Of a DNA stretch of 52,609 nucleotides, positions 43,152 to 52,327 are shown piece by piece (positions within the stretch are counted from its first letter, which is position 1; each line of letters begins with the position of its first letter). The DNA lies in NCBI GenBank assembly GCA_020048645.1, contig JAIFMG010000039.1:1-52609 (forward strand), in the 5' to 3' direction. Both the position numbers and the translations under genes were made by a program. The DNA comes from Bacteroidota bacterium. Its GTDB lineage: Bacteria; Bacteroidota; Bacteroidia; Bacteroidales; UBA6013. The notes beneath the pieces are model-generated. The model worked only from the letters and a program-made list of their open reading frames with translations, was not told the DNA's origin and searched no databases.

Positions 43152-46100
43152 ATGAAGCATCTGCCCCTGACCTTCTTCTTCCTTCTCATTTCTAGCCTCG
43201 CCTGGGGCCAGCACGTCAGCCTTTCCGGCATCCAGGCCGACTCCTACCCCGAGATGTCCGCCCAGTTCCTGGCGCTGGACGCGCGGGGCAGGCAGATTTT
43301 CGACCTCAAGCCCAGCGACTTGCAGCTCGTCGAGAACGGGCGGCCCGTGGCCGTCGCGGCCGTGCAGTGCCCGCCCGCGGCCGAGCCGCTGCCCTTGTCG
43401 GTGGTCCTGGCCATCGACGTGTCGGGCTCGATGGACGGCGCGCGGGTGCTGATGGCCCAGCAGGCGGCCTTGGCCTTCGCCCGAGCCGCGCCCATGGACC
43501 TGACCGAGATCGCCCTGACCAGCTTCGACGACCGCAGCTACCTCAACACCGACTTCACGAACAGCTACGAACGCGTGGCCCAGGCCATCGTGGACCTGCG
43601 CGCCCGCGGCGGCACCAACTACCAGCTCGGCTTCCTGCAAGGCATATCGGGCGCGCTGGAGACCGCCCGCCGAGGCCGCCACAAGCGCGTGGTCGTCTTC
43701 CTGACCGATGGGCTGAGCGAGGCCGCGCCCGAAGGCATCATCCGCCTGGCCCAGGAGCTGCGCGCCACGGTCTATTGCCTGGCCATCCAGATGGACGTGC
43801 CGCCCGTGCTGGCGCAGGTGGCCCACGCCACCGGAGGCAAGGTCTATGGCCGGGTCAACGACGCCGAGCAGGGAAAGCGCGTTTACCTCGAAATCTTGCA
43901 GGAGGCCCAGGGCATCCGCCCCTGCCGCGTGACGTGGCGGGCCACGCCCAACTGCCGCCCCGAGCAGCGCTACACCCTGACGGCCCTAGGGCGCTCGGCC
44001 AGCCTCGACTTCCGACTGCCCGACGAGAAGGTGCCCGCGCTGCAGGCCACGCCCAGCCAGCTCAGCTTCCTGCCCGGCGAGCCCGGCACGCGGCAGGTCC
44101 TGCCCGTCCGCCTGACGGCCCGCGCCATGCCCTTCGACCTCCGGGCCATCCGCCCCTCCGACCCGCAGATGCGCGTGCTCCAGCCCGAGCGACTGCCCGC
44201 GCGGCTGGCCCCAGGGCAAAGCCTCGACCTGCAAGTGGCCTTCGACCCGAGCCAAGCGGGCGCCTTCTCGCGCTTCCTGCTCGAAAACAACCTTTGCCCC
44301 GAAAGCTACTTCTACGCCAACACGGCGGGCCAGGCGCCCACCGGCACCGCGCGCTCGCCCCTGCGCGTCAAGCATCCCAACGGCGGCGAGCTTTTCGCCG
44401 TGGGCACCCAGACCACCATCGAGTGGGAAGGAATCGGGCCCGGCGACCCGGTGGCCCTCCACTACTCGGACGACCTGGGACGGAGCTGGCATCCGGTGGC
44501 CACGGACACCGGGCTGGTCTATGAATGGAAACTGCCGCCACTGCCCGGCGAGCGCTACCTGGTGCGGGTGGACCAGGTGGCCCAGCTCTCGGCCCGGCCC
44601 TACGCCTACGAGCGAGAGCGCTTCTTCAGCGAAATCCTCTTCGGCGCCGAGGGCAAGCGGATGCTGACCCTCTCGCCCCACGGCCGCGCCGACCTCTGGA
44701 ACCTGCGCGACGGCAAGAGCCTGGCGGGAAGCGACGCCGCCCTGCGCGTGGCCTTCGCCCCCTCGGGCCGATGGGCCGCGGTGCTGGGCCGCGACAAGGC
44801 CCTGGCGGTGCTCGACGCGCTTTCGGGCGACACGCTCTGGCACCAGGCGGGCACCGGCCTGTTCGCCTTTTCGCCCACCGAAGACCGGGTGGCCTGCACC
44901 CTCTCGGACAAGGAGCTGGCCCTCCGGCAGCTCGCCTCGGGCCAGCAACTGGTCATCAAGACGACCAAGGCGCTGGCGCGGGTGGAGTTTTCGCCCGATG
45001 GGACGCGGCTGCTGACGGTGGACGCCGACGGGGTGGCGCAGGTCTGGGACAGCCGCGACGGCCGCGAGCTGATGCGCGACAAGGGCCGCGAACCGCTGGA
45101 GCAGGCCTTGTTCCTGGCCGGCGGGCAGCGGCTGGTAGTGGCCCGCGGGCAGACGCTCTTCTTCTGGGACGCCAGCTCGGGCGCGCTGGCCAGCGAGTGG
45201 ACCGACGCCAAGAAGATCGAGCAGCTCTTCGCCAGCCAGGACGGCCGGACGCTCTGGGCCAAGACCTGGGAGGCGCTCTGGGCCTTCGACCCCGGCACCG
45301 GGGAGGCCACGCTGAGCGCCGACTGCCCCAGCTTCGCCGTCTCGGCCGATGGGCGCGTGGCCTTCGCGCAGGTGCGCAAGGACAGCGTGGCCGGGCTTTG
45401 GGACGCCCGCGCGGGGCGCAGCCTGGCCACGCTTTCGCACGCGGGCGGGCAGGTGCAGGCGCTGGCCTTCTCGCCCGACGGCGGGGCGCTGCTCACGGGT
45501 AGCTCCGACTACGTCCACGCCCCCGTGGGCGCGCGGCAGAGCATCCGCCCCTCGGACAAGATTGCCCGAATCTGGGACACCCGGACGGGCCAGATGCTGG
45601 CGCAGATGCAGGGCCACACGGGAGCCGTGACCGGAGGCGCCTTCTCGCCCGACGGCCTGCTGGTGGCCACCTTCAGCCTCGACTCGACGGCCCGCGTCTG
45701 GGACCGCACCTCCGGGCAGCCCGTGGTCGTCTTGCGCGGGCACCAGGAGCCGGTGCTCGGGGCCTACTTCGCCCCCGATGGGCGGACGCTGGTAACGCTG
45801 GGCTCCGACAACACGGCCAAGGCCTGGGACGTGCTCACCGGACGCCTGCTCAAGGACCTTGCCGGGCACAGCTCCGACCTGCTCGACGCCTTTTTCAGCC
45901 CCGACAACGCCTTCCTGGTAACACGCAGCTTCGGCATGAGCATCGTCTGGCCCGAGCTCCGGCAGGAGGTCTTGCAGACCGACCAGAGCGACGGGCCGTT
46001 CCGCCTGGCCGACTCGCCCCTGGCGGTCTCGCCCATCGACATGGGGACGATTTTCGTGGGGCAAAGCCTCGACAGGCGGATAGCGGGCTGGCTGCGCAAC

Positions 46101-47261
46101 CCGAACCTTCTGCCGGCCGGCGTGGAGGCCATCGAGATCCGCGGCGGCCATGCCGAGGACTTCTCGCTGGCCACGCCTTTCGAGCCGATGGTGGTCGCGG
46201 CGCGGTCGGCGGCGGACGTCGAGTTCCGCTTCCGGCCCAAGGTGGCGGGCCAGCGCTCGGCGCAGGTCTGGCTGATGGGCCCGATGGACACGCTGCGGGT
46301 GGAAATCCGGGGCAAGGCCGTCAGCCCCAGCCTGCGCTTCGAGGCCGTGGTGGACTTCGGCAAGCGGGTGCCGCTGTTCGAGACCGACACGCTGGCGCTG
46401 CGGGTCAGCAACAGCTCCAGCCAGCCCGTGCGGCTGGACAGCGTGGTGAACGCGGGGCCGAACGCCAGCCAGTTCAGGCTGCTCCTGCCGGGCGGGCCCG
46501 TGAGCATCGGCAGCCAGCAGAGCCTGGAGATTCCCGTGGTGTTCGCGCCGACGGTGCGGGGCTTCAGCTCGGGCAGCTTCGAGCTGTGGGCCAACGGCAT
46601 CGACCTGCCGCAGACGGTGCAGACCTTCGGCGAGGGCGTCGGGCAGCGCGCGGTGGAGGTGGCCGGACGGCTGACGGACCAGCGCGACGGGCGCCCGCTG
46701 GAGGCCGTGGTGAGCGTCTTCGACCTGGAGACCGGGCGCGAGCTGGCCCGCGAGGAAGCGGAGGGCCAATACAGCCTGAGCGTGAACGCCGACCGGCAGT
46801 ACGCTGTCGTGGTGGCCAAGGAGGGCTACCTGGCCGTGAGCGAGAGCCTGGACCTGCGGCAGCCGACCCAGGCCGCGACGCAGGCGCTCGACGTGGAGGT
46901 GCCACCCTTCGCGGTGGGCTCGCGCATCGTGCTGAACAACGTCTTCTTCGAGACGGGCAAGGCCGCGCTGGACCCCGCCTCGGAGCTGGAGCTGCGGCGC
47001 GTCGCGGCGCTGCTGGCCGAGCATCCGGCCCTGCGCGTCGAGATCGGCGGGCACACCGACAGCGTGGGCACTGACGCCATCAACCTGCCGCTCTCGCAAA
47101 ACCGGGCCAACGCCGTGCGCGACTACCTGCTGCGGCAGGGCGTGCCGGCCAGCCGCCTGGTGGCCAAGGGCTACGCGGCGGCCAAGCCCATCGCCCCGAA
47201 CCACACGCCCGAGGGCCGGCAGCGCAACCGCCGGGTGGAGTTCCTGATCCTGGAGCTTTAG
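43152..47261 (+). CDS. 1369-residue vWA - WD40 - OmpA fusion protein
   Basis: Signal peptide (about 1-19). A vWA domain follows with MIDAS motif AIDVSGSMDG (Asp89, Ser91, Ser93) to about 270. Then a Kre9/KNH-like Ig module with HPNGGELFAVG (about 405-475). A WD40 propeller (about 485-935) has repeats such as LAFSPDGGALLTGSSD and ending WD. Then two Hydin/ASPM-like Ig modules (about 955-1160), a carboxypeptidase-regulatory-like beta sandwich (about 1167-1235) and a C-terminal OmpA domain (about 1262-1369) with GGHTDSVG and NLPLSQNRANAVRDYL. The OmpA part binds peptidoglycan and the rest faces the periplasm or surface. ATG 43152 is set by the signal peptide. It converges with the MscS gene (4-nt overlap). 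Confidence 0.9.
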   Translation: MKHLPLTFFFLLISSLAWGQHVSLSGIQADSYPEMSAQFLALDARGRQIFDLKPSDLQLVENGRPVAVAAVQCPPAAEPLPLSVVLAIDVSGSMDGARVLMAQQAALAFARAAPMDLTEIALTSFDDRSYLNTDFTNSYERVAQAIVDLRARGGTNYQLGFLQGISGALETARRGRHKRVVVFLTDGLSEAAPEGIIRLAQELRATVYCLAIQMDVPPVLAQVAHATGGKVYGRVNDAEQGKRVYLEILQEAQGIRPCRVTWRATPNCRPEQRYTLTALGRSASLDFRLPDEKVPALQATPSQLSFLPGEPGTRQVLPVRLTARAMPFDLRAIRPSDPQMRVLQPERLPARLAPGQSLDLQVAFDPSQAGAFSRFLLENNLCPESYFYANTAGQAPTGTARSPLRVKHPNGGELFAVGTQTTIEWEGIGPGDPVALHYSDDLGRSWHPVATDTGLVYEWKLPPLPGERYLVRVDQVAQLSARPYAYERERFFSEILFGAEGKRMLTLSPHGRADLWNLRDGKSLAGSDAALRVAFAPSGRWAAVLGRDKALAVLDALSGDTLWHQAGTGLFAFSPTEDRVACTLSDKELALRQLASGQQLVIKTTKALARVEFSPDGTRLLTVDADGVAQVWDSRDGRELMRDKGREPLEQALFLAGGQRLVVARGQTLFFWDASSGALASEWTDAKKIEQLFASQDGRTLWAKTWEALWAFDPGTGEATLSADCPSFAVSADGRVAFAQVRKDSVAGLWDARAGRSLATLSHAGGQVQALAFSPDGGALLTGSSDYVHAPVGARQSIRPSDKIARIWDTRTGQMLAQMQGHTGAVTGGAFSPDGLLVATFSLDSTARVWDRTSGQPVVVLRGHQEPVLGAYFAPDGRTLVTLGSDNTAKAWDVLTGRLLKDLAGHSSDLLDAFFSPDNAFLVTRSFGMSIVWPELRQEVLQTDQSDGPFRLADSPLAVSPIDMGTIFVGQSLDRRIAGWLRNPNLLPAGVEAIEIRGGHAEDFSLATPFEPMVVAARSAADVEFRFRPKVAGQRSAQVWLMGPMDTLRVEIRGKAVSPSLRFEAVVDFGKRVPLFETDTLALRVSNSSSQPVRLDSVVNAGPNASQFRLLLPGGPVSIGSQQSLEIPVVFAPTVRGFSSGSFELWANGIDLPQTVQTFGEGVGQRAVEVAGRLTDQRDGRPLEAVVSVFDLETGRELAREEAEGQYSLSVNADRQYAVVVAKEGYLAVSESLDLRQPTQAATQALDVEVPPFAVGSRIVLNNVFFETGKAALDPASELELRRVAALLAEHPALRVEIGGHTDSVGTDAINLPLSQNRANAVRDYLLRQGVPASRLVAKGYAAAKPIAPNHTPEGRQRNRRVEFLILEL

Positions 47262-48586
47262 CGGGGGTCGCGTAGGACGCGGAAGTCGGATCCGGTGGGG
47301 TTCTGGAAGACGTTGAGGTCGAACTCGTTGACGGAGGCCAGGATGTGGTCGAAGATGTCGGCCTGGATGTCTTCGTACTCGGGCCATGAAGTGGTGCGGG
47401 TGAAGACGTAGATTTCGATGGGGATGCCGGTCTCGCCGGGTGCGAGCTGGCGCACCAGGAAGGTGAAGCCGTCGTGGAGCTGGTTGTTCTGGCGCAGAAA
47501 CAGCTCGAGGTACTTGCGGAAGGTGCCCAGGTTGGTCAGCCGGGCGCGGTTGACCAGGGATCCCCCGACCTCGATGCCGGCGGCCTGGTTGTGCTGGGCC
47601 AGCTCATTCTCCTTGTGGAGGATGTAGGGGCGCAGGATGTGTATCTGCTTGAAGCGATCGAGCAGGGCTTGGTCGCAGAAGCGGACGCTGTTGATGTCGA
47701 TGTGGACGGCCCGCTTGATGCGGCGGCCTCCGGCGTGCTGCATTCCCTTCCAGTTGGTGAAGGACTCGGAGACCAGGGCATAGGTGGGGATGGTGCTGAT
47801 GGTCTTGTCGAAGTTCTGGACCTTGACGGTGCTCAGGGAGATGTCGAGCACGTCGCCGTCGGCCCCGCGGCTGGGCATGGAGATCCAGTCGCCGCGCTTG
47901 ACCATCCGGTAGGCCGAGAGCTGGATGCTGGCCACGAAGCCCAGGATGGTGTCCTTGAAGACGAGCATGAGCACGGCGGCCAGGGCGCCCAGGCCGGTGA
48001 GCAGCTTCCCGGGCGACTGGCCGAGCAGCTCCGAGAAGATGAGGATGCCGGCCACGGAGATGACCACGATGTTGACCACTTGGCGGAGGGTGTGCAGGTA
48101 GCCGGAGATGCTCAAGGCCGTCTCTTCGTGGTCCATGGACTCGCGGCTGCCGGACTTGTCGTCCTTGTGCCGGTTCTCGACGACCTTCTGGAAGATTTCG
48201 GCCATGGCGTTGACGAAGGACTGGGCCACCACGAGCAGGACGATGACCATATAGATGTAGGCCATGGACTGGATGACCTGCACGAGCCTTTGGTCGTCGA
48301 AGGCCCAGGCGATGCCGTAGTAGAAGATCAGCCCGGGCACCAGGTGCGAGAGGCGGCTGAAGACCCTGTTCTCGAGGAAGACGTCGTCGTAGGTGTTCTT
48401 GCTCCGTTCGATGAGGCGGGTGACGACCCTGACGATGATCTTCTTGGTCAAGAAGTTGGCCAGCAGGGCCACGCAGGCCAGGCAGACCACCAGAATGGCC
48501 ACGTTGAGCGACTCTGCGGTATGGGGCCGGACACCCCAGCCTTGCAGAACCTTCTCGAAACTCGCGCTGATCTTCTCTGCTTGCAT
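47258..48586 (-). CDS. MscS-family mechanosensitive channel (YbdG-like)
   Basis: This 442-residue protein has five or so TM segments from about 30 to 235. The pore-lining TM3 is LTGLGALAAVLMLVFKDTILGFVAS. The cytoplasmic beta domain follows with KRGDWISMPSRGADGDVLDI and TVKVQNFDKTISTIPTYAL. Length and insertion resemble YbdG-type MscM. It protects against osmotic downshock. ATG 48586 fits the family; the frame extends through a hairpin to 48643. The stop overlaps the convergent OmpA-fusion gene by 4 nt. Confidence 0.92.
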   Translation of the reverse strand: MQAEKISASFEKVLQGWGVRPHTAESLNVAILVVCLACVALLANFLTKKIIVRVVTRLIERSKNTYDDVFLENRVFSRLSHLVPGLIFYYGIAWAFDDQRLVQVIQSMAYIYMVIVLLVVAQSFVNAMAEIFQKVVENRHKDDKSGSRESMDHEETALSISGYLHTLRQVVNIVVISVAGILIFSELLGQSPGKLLTGLGALAAVLMLVFKDTILGFVASIQLSAYRMVKRGDWISMPSRGADGDVLDISLSTVKVQNFDKTISTIPTYALVSESFTNWKGMQHAGGRRIKRAVHIDINSVRFCDQALLDRFKQIHILRPYILHKENELAQHNQAAGIEVGGSLVNRARLTNLGTFRKYLELFLRQNNQLHDGFTFLVRQLAPGETGIPIEIYVFTRTTSWPEYEDIQADIFDHILASVNEFDLNVFQNPTGSDFRVLRDPR

Positions 48587-48610
48587 GGTTCGTTCGTTTT
48601 GATGGAGGGA

Positions 48611-48644
48611 AATGCCCCGGCAAGCGCGGGCTTGCCGGGGCATT
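48611..48644 (-). terminator. Perfect 14-bp hairpin between efflux adaptor and MscS genes
   Basis: AATGCCCCGGCAAG (48611-48624) and CTTGCCGGGGCATT (48631-48644) are exact inverted arms around 6 nt. There is no T run. It follows the adaptor stop on the minus strand and precedes mscS. Confidence 0.5.
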
Positions 48645-48691
48645 CGCCAGGCCAGGGCAAAGCGGCTGGGCGGCCCGCCCTGTTGCGGGAA

Positions 48692-49828
48692 TCAGTTGAT
48701 GACGTTCAGCCTCATGCCTTGCTTGGCCAAGTTGCTCCCTTTGACAATCACCCTTTCGCCTGCTGCCAGCCCACTGGTTATCAAGGTGTTGTTGGCATCC
48801 GAGAGGCCTGTTTGCACATAGCGCTTCTTGGCGATGGTCTGGCCGGCTTCCTCAACCGCCAGATAGACGAACAGGCCGCTGGCATCCTTGCCGATGACGG
48901 TGGAAGGCACGAAGAGGGCCTGGTCGGAGTGGAAGTCCTCGGCCCTTACGACGGCCACGATGTTGGGCTTGAGGCGTTCGTCGGGGTTGTTGACCTTCAT
49001 CTCGACCTGGAAGGTCCGGTTGTCGGGGTTGATGTACTGGCCGGTGCGCTGGATGGTGGTCCCGACAAGGAGGTCGGGGTAGGTGGGGAAGCTGATCCAG
49101 ATGGAGTCGCCGGTCTGGACGAAGGGGAGGTAGTTCTCGGAAATCTCGGCCTCGATGGTCATCTGCGCGAGGCCGACCAGCCGAATGACCTGCATCCCCG
49201 GTGAGGCCATCTCGCCCTTCTGGAGGGCGATGTCGTCCACGACCCCGGAGAAGGGAGCGCGGATCTGGGTGAGCTCGAGCTGGGCCTGCAAGGTTTCGAG
49301 GCTCTTTTCGAGGGCCTCCTTGCGGTTCTTGGCCTCGAGGTACTGGAGCTCGCTGCCGATGTTCTGCCTCCAGAGGGACTCCTGCTTGCGGAAGAGGGTG
49401 TCGGCCAGGACCAGGCTGGTGCGCAGCTCGGCCAAGCTGCCGCGCAGGACGTTGTCGTTCAGGGAGATGAGCAGTTGGCCCTGGGCCACGCGCTGCCCCT
49501 CGACCACGTGGACGGCCTTGATCTGGCCATTCATCTCGGGGCTGATGAAGGCGGACTGGGTGGCCTTGACGGCTCCGTTGGACTCGAAGAAGTGGCGGAA
49601 GACCTCGGGGCGCAGCTCCATGACCTCGACACCGATGCCTCCGGCCGTCGCGGCCCCGCTGGAATCGGCCGCGTGCAACTGCGCGTCCAGGGTCTCGATC
49701 TGGCTTTCGAGCTGCGCGATCTGCTCGCGGTAGGTGGCGATCTGCTCCCGGATCTGTTCAGGGCTAAGTTCGGCGGGACCGCATCCGGCCATCAGCGCCA
49801 AGGCTGGAATGAGCAATTTTCTTTTCAT
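48692..49828 (-). CDS. Orphan RND/HlyD-type periplasmic adaptor lipoprotein
   Basis: This 378-residue protein has a lipoprotein signal ending LMAGC (Cys16), then a coiled-coil hairpin with Gln/Glu/Leu heptads (residues about 20-60 and 130-170). Lipoyl and beta-barrel domains follow: EMNGQIKAVHVVEGQRVAQG then IRAPFSGVVDDIALQKGEMA. The C-terminal region GLAAGERVIVKGSNLA is standard. Usually a pump gene follows; here the next gene downstream is mscS and no RND, ABC or outer-membrane factor gene is in the window. It may serve a pump elsewhere. Confidence 0.9.
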   Translation of the reverse strand: MKRKLLIPALALMAGCGPAELSPEQIREQIATYREQIAQLESQIETLDAQLHAADSSGAATAGGIGVEVMELRPEVFRHFFESNGAVKATQSAFISPEMNGQIKAVHVVEGQRVAQGQLLISLNDNVLRGSLAELRTSLVLADTLFRKQESLWRQNIGSELQYLEAKNRKEALEKSLETLQAQLELTQIRAPFSGVVDDIALQKGEMASPGMQVIRLVGLAQMTIEAEISENYLPFVQTGDSIWISFPTYPDLLVGTTIQRTGQYINPDNRTFQVEMKVNNPDERLKPNIVAVVRAEDFHSDQALFVPSTVIGKDASGLFVYLAVEEAGQTIAKKRYVQTGLSDANNTLITSGLAAGERVIVKGSNLAKQGMRLNVIN

Positions 49829-49890
49829 TTTTGTTTTGATGTTGTCTTTGAGAAATGCCTTCGTTCATGTGGTTGGGCCCAATCGCGCCG

Positions 49891-49898
49891 CGAAAATA
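49891..49898 (-). promoter_or_regulatory. Candidate -7 box of the efflux adaptor gene
   Basis: Minus-strand TATTTTCG, identical to the box at 10454-10461, about 65 nt upstream of the start codon. The divergent gap 49829-50128 shows nothing else firm; near 50010-50030 a T-rich stretch precedes the kelch gene. Confidence 0.3.
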
Positions 49899-50128
49899 GC
49901 AATTTGCCCAGCAAGTTGGCAGGATAAGACGAATCGGCACCACCCCATATCCCCGGGTGGTCTTTCCTAATTGTGAAACTTTAGGAGCCTTGCCGAGTCA
50001 ACTTTGTGGCATTTGTTGTTTTTTTGCGATCCTATACGCCGAAAAACAACCCAATGCGTGCTCCTGGGCCAAGTGGCGAAGCCCCGGGTCTCCAACAGGC
50101 AAAAATCAACCACCAGAATACCAACGAA

Positions 50129-52243
50129 ATGGAAAAAGAAAACAAATCCACCCGATCGCTGGGCAGGGGCGCCAGGCTGTTCTTGCTGCTGGCCTTGCTG
50201 TCGCCCTTCGCGGGCTGCAAGCAAGATGACCCCACGGCCACGCTGGGCATCATCGAGGGCGTGGTCACGGACGCCGCCACCAACGAGCCGATCGAAGGGG
50301 CGAGCCTCAGCCTCAGCCCCACCGACCGCGGCACCACGACCGCCTCCGAGGGCCAGTACCGGTTCATCGACCTCGAGCCGCAGGTTTACACGCTCGCGGT
50401 GAGCATGCCCGGCTACTCGTCCGACGAGGTTTCGCTGAGCGTGGCGGCCGGGGCCGCGCTGGAGGTGCCCTTCCAACTGACGGCCCTCTCGCAGGTGCTG
50501 GAGCTCTCGGCCACGACGCTGGACTTCGGGGCCAGCACGCTGACCCTCGACCTGCGCCTGGCCAACCCGGGCCAAAACACCCTGGAGTGGACGCTGGCCT
50601 CCAACAACGCCTGGATTTCGGCCGACAAGAGCCAGGGAAGCATCGCCGGGCAAGGGGCCGACACCCTGACCATAACCGTGGACCGCAACGACCTGGCCCT
50701 GGGCAACCACTCGGGCTCGCTGCTCATCGAGAGCAACGGCGGCGACCAGCCCGTCACCATCCTGGCCACCGTGGACGGCCCCGTGCTCACGGCCAACCCC
50801 ACCGAGCTGTTCTTCAACGTCAACGAGGGCCTCAAGACCCTCCAGCTCAGCAACTCCGGGCGGGGCACGGCCACCTACTCCGGCTCAACCAGCGCCGAGT
50901 TCCTGACCATCACCCCCGCCACGGGCGACGTGGCCACCGGCCTCGACCAGATCGTGGTCCGCGTGGACCGCTCGGAGCTGGCCGCCGGCACCTACAACGA
51001 GACCATCACCTTCACCTCCAACGCCAACACCCTGGTGGTGCCCGTCAGCATCACCGCCGTGGACCCCACCTCGCCCCCGCAGTTGCTCACCGGGGCCATC
51101 TCGACCTTCGACCAGTTCGAGGCCTGGGCGCAGGGCTCCCTCCTGGCCTTCGGCGAAGGATTCACCGAGGCCGTCGAGCACGGGCACTGCTGGTCGGCCA
51201 CCAACGCCACACCCACCATCGCCGACAGCCGCACGACCCTCGGCTCGGCCCAGGAGGTCGGCTCGTTCGAGAGCCAGCTCGAGGACCTCCAGCCCAACAC
51301 CACCTACCACGTCCGCGCCTACGCCAGCAACGCCTCCGGCACCGGCTACGGCGAAGTCGTGGCCTTCACCACCCTGCCCACCAACCACTGGGAGCAGCGC
51401 GCCGACCTGGCCACCGCCCGCGTCGGCGCCGTGGCCTTCTCCATCGGGCAGTACGGCTACGTGGCCACCGGCAACGACGGCGTCTTCCAAAAGGACCTCT
51501 GGAAATACAACCCCAAGACCAACGTCTGGACCCAAATGGCCGACCTGCCCGCCGACGGACGAAGCGGAGCCGTGGCCTTCGTCATCAACAACAGGGCCTA
51601 CCTCGGCCTGGGCGAGACCGCGACCACCAAGCTCAAAGACCTCTGGAGATACAACCCCGACAACAACGAGTGGACCAACCGGGCCACCTTCAGCGGGGTG
51701 CAGCGCAGCGGAGCCGCCAGCTTCGTCCTCAACGACAAGGCCTACGTCGGAACCGGCATGACCCCGACCGGCCTGGTCTCCGACTTCTGGGAATACGACC
51801 CCGTCAACGACGCCTGGAACGCCCGCGGCGGCATGCCCCCCAGCGCCAACACCCGCCAGCACGCCATGGGATTCTCCCTCTCCGGGAAAGGCTACATCCT
51901 CGGAGGCCTCGTCGGAAGCTATCCCCAGAACGACCTCTGGGAATACCTCCCCGGCAGCAACTCGTGGGTCTCGCAGACACCCTTCAACGGGCAGGCCCGC
52001 TACTCCGCCTCGGTCTTCGTGCTCGACGGCGTGGCCTACCTGGTGGGCGGAAGGGGCGCCGACGACACCTTCAGCGACTGCTGGTCGTACACCTCGGGCG
52101 CCCTGGCCTGGACCGACAAGGCGGACTTCGAAGGCGGCAAGCGCTACGACGGCGTGGCCTTCGCCCTGGGCCGCAAGGGCTACTTCGGCCTGGGAACCGA
52201 CAACAACTTCTCCAAGAAGGACTTCTGGGACTTCGTGCCCTAG
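50129..52243 (+). CDS. BACON- and kelch-domain outer-membrane lipoprotein
   Basis: This 704-residue protein has a lipoprotein signal ending PFAGC. Then come a carboxypeptidase-regulatory-like fold (GIIEGVVTDAATNEPIEGAS, about 38-115) and two BACON-type beta sandwiches (about 120-215 with LEWTLASNNAWISADKSQGS, and about 220-310). A fibronectin-like module with GHCWSATNATPTIADS (about 315-420) follows, then six kelch blades (about 425-704) with units like DLWKYNPKTNVWTQMADLPA. The kelch part forms a closed propeller. A role in surface glycan or protein binding is inferred from BACON. ATG 50129 fits the signal; a terminator follows. Confidence 0.9.
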   Translation: MEKENKSTRSLGRGARLFLLLALLSPFAGCKQDDPTATLGIIEGVVTDAATNEPIEGASLSLSPTDRGTTTASEGQYRFIDLEPQVYTLAVSMPGYSSDEVSLSVAAGAALEVPFQLTALSQVLELSATTLDFGASTLTLDLRLANPGQNTLEWTLASNNAWISADKSQGSIAGQGADTLTITVDRNDLALGNHSGSLLIESNGGDQPVTILATVDGPVLTANPTELFFNVNEGLKTLQLSNSGRGTATYSGSTSAEFLTITPATGDVATGLDQIVVRVDRSELAAGTYNETITFTSNANTLVVPVSITAVDPTSPPQLLTGAISTFDQFEAWAQGSLLAFGEGFTEAVEHGHCWSATNATPTIADSRTTLGSAQEVGSFESQLEDLQPNTTYHVRAYASNASGTGYGEVVAFTTLPTNHWEQRADLATARVGAVAFSIGQYGYVATGNDGVFQKDLWKYNPKTNVWTQMADLPADGRSGAVAFVINNRAYLGLGETATTKLKDLWRYNPDNNEWTNRATFSGVQRSGAASFVLNDKAYVGTGMTPTGLVSDFWEYDPVNDAWNARGGMPPSANTRQHAMGFSLSGKGYILGGLVGSYPQNDLWEYLPGSNSWVSQTPFNGQARYSASVFVLDGVAYLVGGRGADDTFSDCWSYTSGALAWTDKADFEGGKRYDGVAFALGRKGYFGLGTDNNFSKKDFWDFVP

Positions 52244-52264
52244 CAAAAGCCTTGAAATCAAGCC

Positions 52265-52304
52265 AAAAGGCTGGAGGAACATCGCGTCCCTCCAGCCTTT
52301 TTTT
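52265..52304 (+). terminator. Rho-independent terminator of the kelch gene
   Basis: AAAAGGCTGGAGG (52265-52277) pairs with CCTCCAGCCTTTT (52289-52301) around an 11-nt loop, and seven T residues end at 52304. The stem also has an A run on its left, so it may work for the convergent gene at 52328. Confidence 0.85.
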
Positions 52305-52327
52305 GCTCCGGGCGGATGGCTCCGGCC

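Noticed and set aside
43986-47387. About 1130-codon minus-strand frame opposite the OmpA fusion gene
   Set aside because: Antisense shadow with Arg/His/Gly bias and no domain pattern.
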